From Tetramitus jugosus (Eukaryota > Heterolobosea > Eutetramitea > Acrasida > Vahlkampfiidae): 64,000 bases of DNA. The DNA is taken from the NCBI GenBank assembly GCA_937625935.1, contig OW569352.1:434001-498000 (forward strand), written 5' to 3'. Shown here one piece after another: positions 9,120 through 18,689 of this stretch (position 1 is the stretch's first letter; each line of letters starts with the position of its first letter). Position numbers and translations under genes: made by a program. A model generated the notes under the pieces. That model searched no databases and was not told the origin of the DNA. It saw nothing but the letters and a program-made list of their open reading frames with translations.

Positions 9120-12100
9120 ATGACACAGACTGTTGACACTGTTGTTCGATCATCATCCTCAACTTCAACAACTGTCAAACCTCCTTCGCAAACCAACTCC
9201 CCAACCACTATTCCACCTGACAATACTCACTCGGCACTCACAGTCGAGTCTCAATCGGAACACTATCCATTTCGGTTGTTGTTGTCAACCGAGGAGGAAG
9301 AAGAAGGAGGAGGACATGTAGTACTACAAGTAGGACAAATACCACACGCAGAAGAAACAGTAACATTATCATTGAATCATGACAACACTACTGCTGAGTT
9401 TGTCCATAACAATCATCATCAGCATAACAACAATAGTCATCATGAACCATTGATGATATCGCCAGATGCTGCAAGAATCACAAACATGATTGATGTGTCG
9501 CATGTTGTGAGTACCAGACAATCTCCACTGCAACAACAGCAACAGTCTCCACCAATTATACTGCAAGAAGCAACGACCAGCAATAGTCCGTCCATTGTAG
9601 TGCAATCTCAGCTACCGCCACAGCAACAGCAACAGCAACAACAAGCATCGGTCAATGTGATTGAGCGAGGTACGAATCGAAAGCGAAACCACGAGCGAGT
9701 ACTAAGTGACTTGTTGCATCATTTTAATGAGAGTGATATGGAGAGTGAGGAATTTCGAAAAAAGTTTGGAATATCCAGTACTAGAATTACAAAATTTTCT
9801 GCACTCAATAGTCAACATTTTCTGTTTAGTGGTAATAGTGCCATGATGGGAGGTGGTAGTGTTGGTGGTGGTAGTAGGAGTACAAATAGAACTTATTCTT
9901 CATCGTTTTATGATAGTACAATGACTGATTGTGATGAAGAAGAAGAGGACGATGAAGATGAGTATGAGGAGGAGGACTATGAAGATGAGTGTGATGTTGA
10001 AGCGAATCTTGCGAATGAAAGTGTCCCACACATTAATTTTGATGAAGATGAAGACAATGAGGAAGTGGAAGAGGAGGAAGAAGATGATGTGGATGATGAA
10101 ATTGTGGAGGATTTAGAGGACAATACAAATGTCGATGGACTAGTACCTGAACAGAAGGTTACTGTATCCAGCGCTGTTGTCAACCAACGAGAAACTGGCA
10201 ATGGAGGAACGACAAGAATTCCAAACACGCTTAACTCCAGAGCGAATCGAAACTCGAACCAAGTTCCAAGAGATCAACTAACAATGGTTGTGATTCACAA
10301 ACCATTTGAGTTGATTAGAAAGGAATCACCTCATCCACAACAAAACAACGTCATGGGCAACGAAGCCAACGGTTTCATCAAAATACTGGAGCGATCGAAG
10401 CTGAAACTGAGTAGTATTGAACCTCAGACAAGGTTAAGACCACTGAGAGTGAAGGCCTCTAAAAAGAACAGTGTCATTGAGTACGATGAAGAAGAATTTG
10501 ATATCCATGAAAAACTTAGGCAATACTACTATCACTACTATGCCAATGTGTATGCCGATAGGTTCATGTACAGTGCTGAACAAATGCAATCTACCATCCA
10601 TACACCATCTCAGAACAATACGATCATTCGCAACTTGCTACGACCACACACGGATCAACACCGCCGAGTCAAAGTTATTTCTCAATATGTCTTTAATCCT
10701 AACATTGTTGAAAACTATAAGAAGCAAACCATGAAGTGGATAACAGGGATAGCAGAGCATCCTCACATTGTTCGCTATCTTGATTTCGAAGTCGATTACG
10801 TGGTCAACACAGCTTATAATGAGAGCTATTACGTATTTTGGATTATCGTGGAAGATTTACTAGAATCGATGATGACAAAGTTTTTGGCATCCAGCCGAGA
10901 AAGCGGTGGTAAGTGCTTTGTATACACAATGTTGCTTGACTGGATGATTCAGTTGGCAAGTGCTTTGTCTCATTTGCACAATCATGATGTGTTGCATGGT
11001 AATTTACAAATGGATGCCATCTTCGTCAAGAACAATTTAATTAAGTTGGGTAATTTCCAATTCATGCCAAACAATCCACTCGAGACTCAAGCTTCAAATC
11101 AACCTTTCTCAGATGAAGATCTTCGAGTTCCTCATCCCAAGATTAATCGACCACCGTTGCCAAGGGATACCACCGATTTTGAAGGGGATTGGTCTTATGA
11201 TAAGCGATCTGAAGTGTTTAGCTTTGGTGTGTTACTCCTATCGATATGTACTCTCAGGAAATCTGTTGCTCCTCTCGTCAGTGCCTTTTGGAATCGAGAC
11301 ACTGTGTATATTAGTCAAGTTTATAATTGTGTGAAGCAGAATTATACAAAACAATTGGAAGGTGTGCTTAGTAGATGTTGTGAAATGGATCCCTCAAAGA
11401 GACCCACGATGGCCGAACTAGTTGTTAATTTAGAACACCTCAAAACTCTATATTCCAGCAATAGATCGAAGTCTAAATCCAAATCTTCAACGAGTTTCGT
11501 TGATAAGATAAAGCAGGATATGTTCGAAGCTGAGTATGGCGATATGTCATCATATCTATCGTATGATATGGCCGGTTCTTCCACATCTGAGACGAAACAG
11601 AACCGGAAATTAGCTGTACCTTTACCAATTTGTGCTCCAGATGGTCCTGCTTATGCCTCAACTTTGCTCGGATGCGGTAAAACTGTCAAAAATTATGTGA
11701 TGGAGAAGTACGGGAAGAATCGGTATGCCATCTCGCGTGTTGGTAAACAAGGTAACAAGAGCTTTTTGAAAATTAAGATTGTGAAAGCTTCAAAGGCAAT
11801 GTCTTTCAAAGGCAAACCCCAAGACAATAATGACTCAATGAACGCATCTACTATATCGAGTAGTTTACAGGCTACTAGGGAGTTTGAACTCCTACAAATG
11901 AGATCATCGATTCAAAACTATGAAGTCGATGAATTGATTAACGCTGGAAGCCAGGGTCGCGTATACCTAGCTCGAGAGAAAAAGACGAACAAATTCTGTG
12001 CGATTAAACGAATTGAACTAAAGGATCACCGAAGTATTCATACTGCCGGTAGAGAAATATCGATCATGTATGATATGGCCGAGAAGAATGCTGGATTTAT

Positions 12101-13412
12101 AAAGATTTGGAACTGGTTCATCAATACGGAGGCGCATAGCATATATAGTGGTATCGGTGATCGAGACTCATGGTACATGAACATTGTTCTCGAGTATGCG
12201 AGTGGTGGAGATTTGAGATCAATAGTTTCCCAGCACAGATTGATGAAAAAGTCGATCAAGACTAGCACAATTACGAAATGGCTGAAACAAATATGTGCCT
12301 CTCTACAGGTCATGCATCAGCAAAAGCTGATACATCGAGATCTGAAACCTGGAAACATATTTTTGGTGTCGAAAGATGAGCAAGAACCCTCGAGCGAGAC
12401 TCGACCAAATCATAAGGCAAGACATGCCCGACAACAACTCGACTCTCTTCGATCAATACCTCTCGATGATTTGAATGCCAAAATTGGCGATCTTGGATTG
12501 GCATTGAGAACTGATGAATTAACGAGAGAAAATAATGCCCATGGAACAGAAGTATACAAACCCCCAGAAGCCCATGATGGAAAGAGATATAACACAGCAT
12601 TCGATATTTGGAGTCTTGGATGTCTTGCCATGGAACTCATAACCTTGGAAGAGTTAGTCAACTATCGATTGAAGATTAAGAATAATCCTCAATATATTCA
12701 GAAAAAGTTGAACTCGTTGCACCACCTGATAGATGACAGATTGGCAGTGTTTTGCTCCAAGTGTCTCCAACCTGAACCATCTGACAGACCATCAGCTCAA
12801 GAGTTACTCCAACTCTTAGCGATCGAAGACGTTGTTCCATTGACAGATACAGATGAGCTTGCCTCTCTTGGAGAACATGAGAAGGATATGATAGAAGATA
12901 TTGAGGAAACTCAGACTATACAACAATTATTATCAACAGATTGCCCCACACCAAATGCAACACCTAGAGGCTCTCACACCCCAAGAGATCCACGAAGAGT
13001 AACAAAAGATGCATTTACAGATTTCATTCTAGACCAGATCGAAGCTGATGAGAAAGTTAGCGAAGACAAACCACTGGACAACAATCCTTCTTCCACTTCC
13101 TCCTCAGAACTTCAAACCGAAGTTTCAATCGATCAACAATTCCCTAGTTTGCTACCCGTGCATCGAGAGAAACTTCATCAACTTCTTGTCAAGAGGGTAG
13201 ATACTTGGACTGAATCTGATGTCGGTGTGTGGCTCACCACCATTGACTTCGCTAGATATGTCGAGCTGTTTAGATCCCAAGAAATCGATGGTAGTGCATT
13301 GCTCATTCTCGACAAAGCAGAGCTGGAGAAGATTGGTGTGACCAAGGTTGGTCCCAAGGTAAAGCTCTGGAATGCCATTGAAACACTGAGACAGATCAAT
13401 CAGAAAATGTAA
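9120..13412 (+). CDS. Pseudokinase-kinase-SAM domain protein
   Basis: 1430 residues from the first ATG at 9120. Residues 1-400 are disordered (poly-Gln, Asn/His-rich, a long acidic run). A first kinase-like domain spans about 527-773. It keeps the general fold but has HGNLQMDA in place of HRDLKxxN and LGNFQF in place of DFG, so the catalytic Asp and metal-binding Asp are lost and it should be a pseudokinase. A second domain at about 934-1240 keeps the VAIK-type lysine (CAIKRIEL near 959), HRDLKPGN near 1071 and GDLGLA near 1120, and ends with WSLGCLAMELI and PSDRPSAQELL. Its glycine loop is NAGSQGRV, weaker than GxGxxG. A SAM domain closes the protein (about 1361-1427). The order pseudokinase then kinase recalls JAKs, but the sequence looks like a serine/threonine kinase. 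Substrates are unknown. Confidence 0.85.
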   Translation: MTQTVDTVVRSSSSTSTTVKPPSQTNSPTTIPPDNTHSALTVESQSEHYPFRLLLSTEEEEEGGGHVVLQVGQIPHAEETVTLSLNHDNTTAEFVHNNHHQHNNNSHHEPLMISPDAARITNMIDVSHVVSTRQSPLQQQQQSPPIILQEATTSNSPSIVVQSQLPPQQQQQQQQASVNVIERGTNRKRNHERVLSDLLHHFNESDMESEEFRKKFGISSTRITKFSALNSQHFLFSGNSAMMGGGSVGGGSRSTNRTYSSSFYDSTMTDCDEEEEDDEDEYEEEDYEDECDVEANLANESVPHINFDEDEDNEEVEEEEEDDVDDEIVEDLEDNTNVDGLVPEQKVTVSSAVVNQRETGNGGTTRIPNTLNSRANRNSNQVPRDQLTMVVIHKPFELIRKESPHPQQNNVMGNEANGFIKILERSKLKLSSIEPQTRLRPLRVKASKKNSVIEYDEEEFDIHEKLRQYYYHYYANVYADRFMYSAEQMQSTIHTPSQNNTIIRNLLRPHTDQHRRVKVISQYVFNPNIVENYKKQTMKWITGIAEHPHIVRYLDFEVDYVVNTAYNESYYVFWIIVEDLLESMMTKFLASSRESGGKCFVYTMLLDWMIQLASALSHLHNHDVLHGNLQMDAIFVKNNLIKLGNFQFMPNNPLETQASNQPFSDEDLRVPHPKINRPPLPRDTTDFEGDWSYDKRSEVFSFGVLLLSICTLRKSVAPLVSAFWNRDTVYISQVYNCVKQNYTKQLEGVLSRCCEMDPSKRPTMAELVVNLEHLKTLYSSNRSKSKSKSSTSFVDKIKQDMFEAEYGDMSSYLSYDMAGSSTSETKQNRKLAVPLPICAPDGPAYASTLLGCGKTVKNYVMEKYGKNRYAISRVGKQGNKSFLKIKIVKASKAMSFKGKPQDNNDSMNASTISSSLQATREFELLQMRSSIQNYEVDELINAGSQGRVYLAREKKTNKFCAIKRIELKDHRSIHTAGREISIMYDMAEKNAGFIKIWNWFINTEAHSIYSGIGDRDSWYMNIVLEYASGGDLRSIVSQHRLMKKSIKTSTITKWLKQICASLQVMHQQKLIHRDLKPGNIFLVSKDEQEPSSETRPNHKARHARQQLDSLRSIPLDDLNAKIGDLGLALRTDELTRENNAHGTEVYKPPEAHDGKRYNTAFDIWSLGCLAMELITLEELVNYRLKIKNNPQYIQKKLNSLHHLIDDRLAVFCSKCLQPEPSDRPSAQELLQLLAIEDVVPLTDTDELASLGEHEKDMIEDIEETQTIQQLLSTDCPTPNATPRGSHTPRDPRRVTKDAFTDFILDQIEADEKVSEDKPLDNNPSSTSSSELQTEVSIDQQFPSLLPVHREKLHQLLVKRVDTWTESDVGVWLTTIDFARYVELFRSQEIDGSALLILDKAELEKIGVTKVGPKVKLWNAIETLRQINQKM

Positions 13413-13431
13413 ACTGTGTTTTAGCAATGTT

Positions 13432-15024
13432 TTACTTTTTCGACTTTTCCTTCTTGCCGCCTTTTGCTGACTTCTGAATCACTTCTTCTCTCTCGAACAA
13501 ATTCTTAAATGTGTTGACATTGTCCAGAATCTTCAACTCCGTAATAAAGGAGTCCATCATATCACCGTTCATCATTGCACCGACACCAAACTGTGACATG
13601 TGAATTCTGTGATCTGTCACTCTGTCCTGTGGATAATTATATGTTCTAATCTTCTCTGATCGATCACCCAGGCCAATCTGTTCACTACGTGACAAATTTC
13701 TCTGCTTATCATACTCTTCCTTTTGCTTATTGTACAATCTAGATCTCAAGATTGCCATTGCTTTTTCTCTGTTTTGATGCTGCGATCTCTCATCTGAAAT
13801 GGTCACAACAATGCCCGAGGGCAAATGAGTAACACGCACAGCAGAATCCGTCACGTTCACGTGCTGACCACCAGCACCACTCGCTCTCATCGTATCAATC
13901 TTGATATCAGTCGGACTGATCTGAATATCAATGTCCTTCATCTCTGGTAAGACAGCCACAGTTGCCGCACTCGTATGAATCCTACCGTATCCATCCGTGA
14001 CGGGCACACGTTGCACACGATGCACACCAGACTCGTACTGCAAACAACCATACACATGATTCAAATTCAACAATTCGTCACCACTGTCGTCATCACTGGA
14101 TTTGACTCTCGATGTCACATTGACAATACCACCCTTGCACTTTCCACCGGATGACTGAAATTCGATCCATTCGAATCCCCATCCCTTCTTCCTCGCATAA
14201 TTCTCATACATTTTCAACAAATCCATGCAAAACAGTGCGGCTTCATCTCCTCCGACGCCTGGTCTCACTTCAAGGATGACATTGGAGTTTTCACGAGGTC
14301 CCATCATGAGTGCAGCATTACTACTACTACTACTACTGTTATTGCTGTTCGTTCCCTGTTGCATATCCTGCTGCATCTCAATAAAATGCTTTCCCTTAAT
14401 CAAGCACATGATTAACTTTTTTTCCCGCGGTTTTAATTTCTCCTCCAAAACCTCCGACAGTTCACTTCGCGCCAAATCCCTTAGCTCCGCATCTTCCTTG
14501 TCATTATGGATGACTGATTTTAAATTTTCTGCTTCTTCGAGCGCCTTTTGATACTCTTCTTGACACGAAACAATCTTATTGAGCCATTTCATCTCCTTGC
14601 CCAACAATTGAGCACTTGCACCACCTCCACTGACACTACTCGCACCAGAAATAATATCTTGATTAATCTTGTGATACCTCTCAATCAATTTATTCACATG
14701 ATCAATCACTTGTTGATTCATACCAAGTGAATGCTTTTGTTGTTGTTGTTGATGCATGTGTTCAGTGCTGTCATCATCATCGTCATTGTCTTCACTACTA
14801 GTACTACTACTAGTGGATTTGTTGTTTGGGCGACTGAAACGAGTGGAAAATGTGCTAAAAAGAGAAATTTGTTGTTGTTGTTGTTGAAGTTGTTGAAGAA
14901 TGAGAGAGGTTGTTGGTTGATGATGAATAAAGAGACATCGATTTGATTGTTGTTGCAGTGTTCGATGATGGGTAATGATGGACATTGATGATTGTCGAAC
15001 GACTCGTGAAAACAACATGGTCAT
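13432..15024 (-). CDS. MTRF1L: Mitochondrial peptide chain release factor 1
   Basis: 530 residues. Class I release factors read stop codons and hydrolyse peptidyl-tRNA on the organellar ribosome. The catalytic GGQ is at about 385-387 in SGAGGQHVNVTDSAVR. The codon-reading tripeptide is PVT (about 341-343, QRVPVTDGYGRIHTSA), the RF1-type PxT rather than the RF2-type SPF, so UAA/UAG reading is expected. The PGVGGDEAALF segment is also present. The N-terminus is Ser/Arg/Gln-rich without acidic residues for about 75 residues (MTMLFSRVVRQSSMSIITHH), consistent with a mitochondrial presequence. The C-terminus is Lys-rich. Two ATGs two codons apart (15024, 15018) are both possible starts. The gene symbol follows the human mtRF1a usage by analogy. 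Confidence 0.93.
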   Translation of the reverse strand: MTMLFSRVVRQSSMSIITHHRTLQQQSNRCLFIHHQPTTSLILQQLQQQQQQISLFSTFSTRFSRPNNKSTSSSTSSEDNDDDDDSTEHMHQQQQQKHSLGMNQQVIDHVNKLIERYHKINQDIISGASSVSGGGASAQLLGKEMKWLNKIVSCQEEYQKALEEAENLKSVIHNDKEDAELRDLARSELSEVLEEKLKPREKKLIMCLIKGKHFIEMQQDMQQGTNSNNSSSSSSNAALMMGPRENSNVILEVRPGVGGDEAALFCMDLLKMYENYARKKGWGFEWIEFQSSGGKCKGGIVNVTSRVKSSDDDSGDELLNLNHVYGCLQYESGVHRVQRVPVTDGYGRIHTSAATVAVLPEMKDIDIQISPTDIKIDTMRASGAGGQHVNVTDSAVRVTHLPSGIVVTISDERSQHQNREKAMAILRSRLYNKQKEEYDKQRNLSRSEQIGLGDRSEKIRTYNYPQDRVTDHRIHMSQFGVGAMMNGDMMDSFITELKILDNVNTFKNLFEREEVIQKSAKGGKKEKSKK

Positions 15025-15214
15025 CCTATCTTCTCTCGAATGAATTGAATTTTTCTTCTTCTTGTGTGAAAAATGATTTTTTGATGTGTCGGTGAAATTA
15101 GTTATGGCGGAAGAACAACTTTCTCAACTCACATAAGAAAACTTATTCCCAAAGAAAATCAACAGCAAAGCAAAGCAGAGCAGAGCAGACATAATAACTC
15201 AAACCAATATCACA

Positions 15215-15880
15215 ATGTCATCCACCACCAATAACAATGACGACGATGGAGCCCATATCAAAGCTACCATGACCCACACAATTGATAACCTCGAATGGGC
15301 TCAAGGCAAAATCACAAGTGAAACATTGGCGCCATTCAGGGATCCAGTCAAGGGCGCAGGACAAACGCGTATTGCCACACTAAAGTACCCATGGAACCAC
15401 GTGGTCGATGCCTATGAAAAACGCTTCCCTACGAATCCACTGTTTCCCTACATTGAAAAAACTGAAGTGCTCCAATTGGAGACGACAGAGACAACAAAGA
15501 GAGAGGTGAGAAGAGTGAGTATTGATGCTGGAATGCCAGGTTGGTTGAAATCATTGTCCCGTATTCAGAATTTTGTCTTTGTGGAGGACTCGTTTATTGA
15601 TTATCAGAAACGAGTGATGCAATTGAAGACAAAGAATGAATCGTTGGGATATTATACGACAATTGATGAAGATTGTACGTACAAGCAACATCCGGATCAT
15701 CCAGAGTGGACTCTAAAGGAACAAACTGGGTACTATAAGCTTCATACGTGGTTGTTTGGAGTGGAGTCAAAGATTGAGAATTATGGTTCGTGGATCTTTA
15801 TTGAGAGAGCCAAGGATGCCTTGAAGCAGGAAATGACATTGATTGAGAAAATTATAGCAGAAAAGCAACAAGACAAGTAA
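15215..15880 (+). CDS. PRELI/MSF1-family mitochondrial lipid carrier
   Basis: 221 residues. PRELI-like proteins carry phosphatidic acid or phosphatidylserine across the mitochondrial intermembrane space, usually with a small TRIAP1/Mdm35 partner. Matching features are the N-terminal YPWNHVVDAYEKRFPTNPLF block (about 62-81), RRVSIDAGMPGWLKSL, the FVFVEDSFIDYQKRVM segment, and a C-terminal long helix ending LIEKIIAEKQQDK. Length and order fit the family. Which PRELI subclass it belongs to is not clear. It is divergent from the RF1 gene with about 190 nt between starts, and both are predicted to be mitochondrial. Confidence 0.8.
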   Translation: MSSTTNNNDDDGAHIKATMTHTIDNLEWAQGKITSETLAPFRDPVKGAGQTRIATLKYPWNHVVDAYEKRFPTNPLFPYIEKTEVLQLETTETTKREVRRVSIDAGMPGWLKSLSRIQNFVFVEDSFIDYQKRVMQLKTKNESLGYYTTIDEDCTYKQHPDHPEWTLKEQTGYYKLHTWLFGVESKIENYGSWIFIERAKDALKQEMTLIEKIIAEKQQDK

Positions 15881-16033
15881 AGAGTTTTGTGAATTTAATA
15901 AATTTTTTACAAGTAGTTGTAGGAATACAATGAAAGTAATGTTGTGTGGTTGTCTTCTGATTGATTTAACGATCAGACGGGACAAATATCTAGTGGAGGT
16001 TGTTGGAGTTGTTGTGACTGGGGTTGGGAATAC

Positions 16034-16993
16034 TTATTCCATATCCTCATCCTCTTCCGAGTCAATCTCCATGTTCTTCATGATTTGAGAAATCTTGAAT
16101 GGGCCATAAGTGGTCATTGCTTCCACATCATCGTCCACCAAGACAACTTCAAAGTCACCACTCTTGTCTTCACTCTTGACCAACAAAACCAAATCGCCAG
16201 ATCCAATACAGATAAAGTCGTCAGCACCGGCAATACCAGTCACCTTCTTCCATTCATCTTCTGGCAACAACATGGTTGCAAGTTCAGTACCAACAAAGAA
16301 CTCGCTAATCTTTGTGTTCTTGTATCTATTCTTTGACATACCGAGAGCCAATGCAGAGAATTGAAGAATTGCCTTTGGGATTGGCTTGCCAAGATAAGTT
16401 GAGCTAATCATCTTGATTGTCTTTTCAGACAAGACACCACCAAACTTTTCCATGGCAGTACGGACAGCCTTGGAAAGTTCTTCTTCCTTTGCAACTTCTT
16501 CAGTGGCCTTGCCGGTCGATCTTCTTCTTCTGTTACCTGCCTTTCTAGAGACAGTCTTGGTTGTAATCTCTTCTTGTTGTTCCGCTTCGGAATCAGAAAC
16601 TTCCTCCTTCTTTGTAACAGTCTTCTTCTTCTTGGAAGCTTCAGACTTCTTGGAATCGCTGCTCTTCTTGGTGGTCTTGGATTGCTTGGAAACTCTCTTG
16701 CTGTTGGTAATGTTCTTCAGTGCAGAGGATCTCTTCTCGAGCACATTGACAGATACAACCTTCTTCTTCAATGGAACAACACCATCAACAACGATGTGTG
16801 TCAATTTCTTGTCATTGTAAGTAACAGGTTCCTTACGGCTTCTAGTGCTTCTCTTGATATTCTTCTCCTCAACCTTGCATCCATAAGCGACTCTCTTGTC
16901 TCTGTTGACGGCTCCACTGGTTCTATTCTTCCAGTGAGTAGCAGGGAGCTTTGGGTATCTCAATTCGGATTGGTTTTCGACAGCAGCTGGCAT
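16034..16993 (-). CDS. Unidentified basic Lys/Ser-rich protein
   Basis: 319 residues from the first ATG at 16993. Three parts are visible. There is an N-terminal segment with AVENQSELRYPKLPATHWKN. A very basic middle (KKSSDSKKSEASKKKKTVTK, then RKAGNRRRRSTGK) looks like nuclear localisation or nucleic-acid contact. The C-terminal third (about 185-319) looks folded, with KFGGVLSEKTIKMISSTYLG and an alternating strand-like region ICIGSGDLVLLVKS, and ends in an acidic tail EEDEDME. I do not recognise the family. A nuclear or chromatin role would fit the composition but is only a guess. Confidence 0.7.
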   Translation of the reverse strand: MPAAVENQSELRYPKLPATHWKNRTSGAVNRDKRVAYGCKVEEKNIKRSTRSRKEPVTYNDKKLTHIVVDGVVPLKKKVVSVNVLEKRSSALKNITNSKRVSKQSKTTKKSSDSKKSEASKKKKTVTKKEEVSDSEAEQQEEITTKTVSRKAGNRRRRSTGKATEEVAKEEELSKAVRTAMEKFGGVLSEKTIKMISSTYLGKPIPKAILQFSALALGMSKNRYKNTKISEFFVGTELATMLLPEDEWKKVTGIAGADDFICIGSGDLVLLVKSEDKSGDFEVVLVDDDVEAMTTYGPFKISQIMKNMEIDSEEDEDME

Positions 16994-17286
16994 TCTATGA
17001 TTCAACGATTAGTGTTGTTGGCTTTTAAGTTGTTGTTTTGTTTCTAGATGTTTGTTGTTTGGAAATGAAGCAATTCAACATGGTCAAAATGGTCGTTGCA
17101 ATTTAATTCGAATTGTGTAACGGCAAAAACAAATCGTTATCCGATTTTGAGTCCGCGCCAAATTATCGATAACGACCAGTCGAGATGGATGTCGCCGCTG
17201 AATGTCATGGAAAAAATTTACCCGATGATGAAGCATGATTCGTTTGTGTGCCCATGACATTTTTTGTTTTATTACAAGTTTTATAT

Positions 17287-18279
17287 TTATGCAGAGAATT
17301 CGAACAAGACACCAGTCTTTGCACCCTTGGTGGAATCGAAAACGTTGGTTTGAACAGTGGTGGTTGCAGTCAATCTGTTGTTAATGTTGACCTTGTATGC
17401 AGCAGCAACTTCACCATTGTTGTTAATCTTTGCTCTAACAGCAGAGTTGGCATCAATTTGGTAAGTGTTACCAAGAGTGAAGGTTGGCTTGCTCAACTTG
17501 GTACCAGCCAAAGTTTGGTTGACATCCAAAGCGACGGACAACTTGTCGTCAATCTTTTGAGCAAAACCAATCTTGAGGCGTTGCAACTTGTCTTCAGCAA
17601 GAGCAGCAAAAGTGTAGTTCTTGTCAGAGTATCTGAGACCCAAGTGATAGTTGTTCAAAATGTCAGCTTGGTTCTTTGGTGTTGGGTAAGCAGTCAACAA
17701 AGCCTTTGCTCCCAAAGTCAAACCTTCGTAGTTGAAGGTAGCGGAGGTGTCAACAGTAACTGGAGCACCAACCTTCTTTTCGACGGTAGCTTCAAAGGTG
17801 TATCCCTTTTGAGCATATTGAACAAAGCTCTTAACCTTGTTGTTGGAGCTGGATGGCTCAGTGGCCAAAACAGCAGATCCACCATAGACAAGGTCACCGT
17901 TGATAATCTTGGCTTGAGTAGAGACTGCTCCGTCCAAACCCAAAGATCCATTGGTCTTCAAGTTCTTTCCGTAGCATTGAGTAGAGCTGTCCCAGGAGAA
18001 AGCACCATCAACACCTTCCTTCTTGCTTCCTTCAGTGGTGATAGCCTGTTGTTTGATAGTAACATTGATTCGTGATCAATTGAACAAAAAATGAGTCAGT
18101 ATTTGTTGGGATCAAATCAAACACAGGAGATCAAAATGTTGATCGAAAAAACATTGAGGAAGATGGTGAACACATACCAAAGCTGGGCTAACTCTGGTGC
18201 CAACCTTCAAGTTTTGGCCGCTGATATATCCTGACTTAACAATGCCGTCAACTGGTCTGTAAAGATCTCCGTAGAACAT
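17287..18279 (-). CDS. VDAC: Mitochondrial outer-membrane porin VDAC
   Basis: Two exons, 18178-18279 and 17287-18045, with a 132-nt phase-0 intron (donor GTATGT, acceptor ACAG) give 286 residues, very near the 283 of typical VDAC. The protein begins MFYGDLYRPVDGIVKSGYIS and continues across the junction as PALAITTEGSKKEG. VDAC is the main metabolite channel of the mitochondrial outer membrane. The body shows the alternating polar/hydrophobic pattern of a Porin_3 beta barrel, for example LTLGAKALLTAYPT, YHLGLRYSDKNYTFAAL and RLKIGFAQKIDDKLSVALDV, and it ends with the strand GVLFEFSA. Coding bases here are strongly C/G-ending at third positions, suggesting high expression. Family assignment rests on pattern and length and is strong. 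Confidence 0.88.
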
Positions 18280-18689
18280 GATGAAATTCGATTGTAGTGT
18301 ACGCGTTTCTTGTTTGTGTTGTGTTTCAAAAAGTTATTGGGTTTGTTTTTGTTGCGGTTTACAGCCAGCGGAGAGAACTCACCACACTGTGGCAAGACAG
18401 GGACCAGGATTTTGGCGATCACAGTTTTTTCCACTCAACCCCAAGCAGTTTACAATGTAAATTGACGTGGATATTTTCGGATTTCCAATTATTTTGCCGC
18501 TAAAATTCCGATCTGCTTCTGACCACGAAGCGCCAAGACAAATTGAGGCATATCATGATACAATAGCGCCATCGTTTTTATTTACAAAGTTGATTGACGA
18601 CGAGTGATATCTGACCCTCCCTCGATGTTGTGTTATGATTCTGTCCCCCGTTACAGTTGACTGTCTGCGATCAACTGTTAAAAATTTCA
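18280..18689. other. Intergenic, no gene seen
   Basis: Spacer between the VDAC start and the stop of the next gene on the same strand. I see no open frame of protein-like composition, no tRNA-like fold and no repeat. It should contain the VDAC promoter and the terminator of the downstream-coordinate gene. Confidence 0.6.

Noticed and set aside
17248-18075. 275-codon open frame on the plus strand opposite VDAC
   Set aside because: It is the mirror of a strongly biased coding sequence; its Ser/Val/Leu-rich composition has no domain, and the VDAC frame explains the region.
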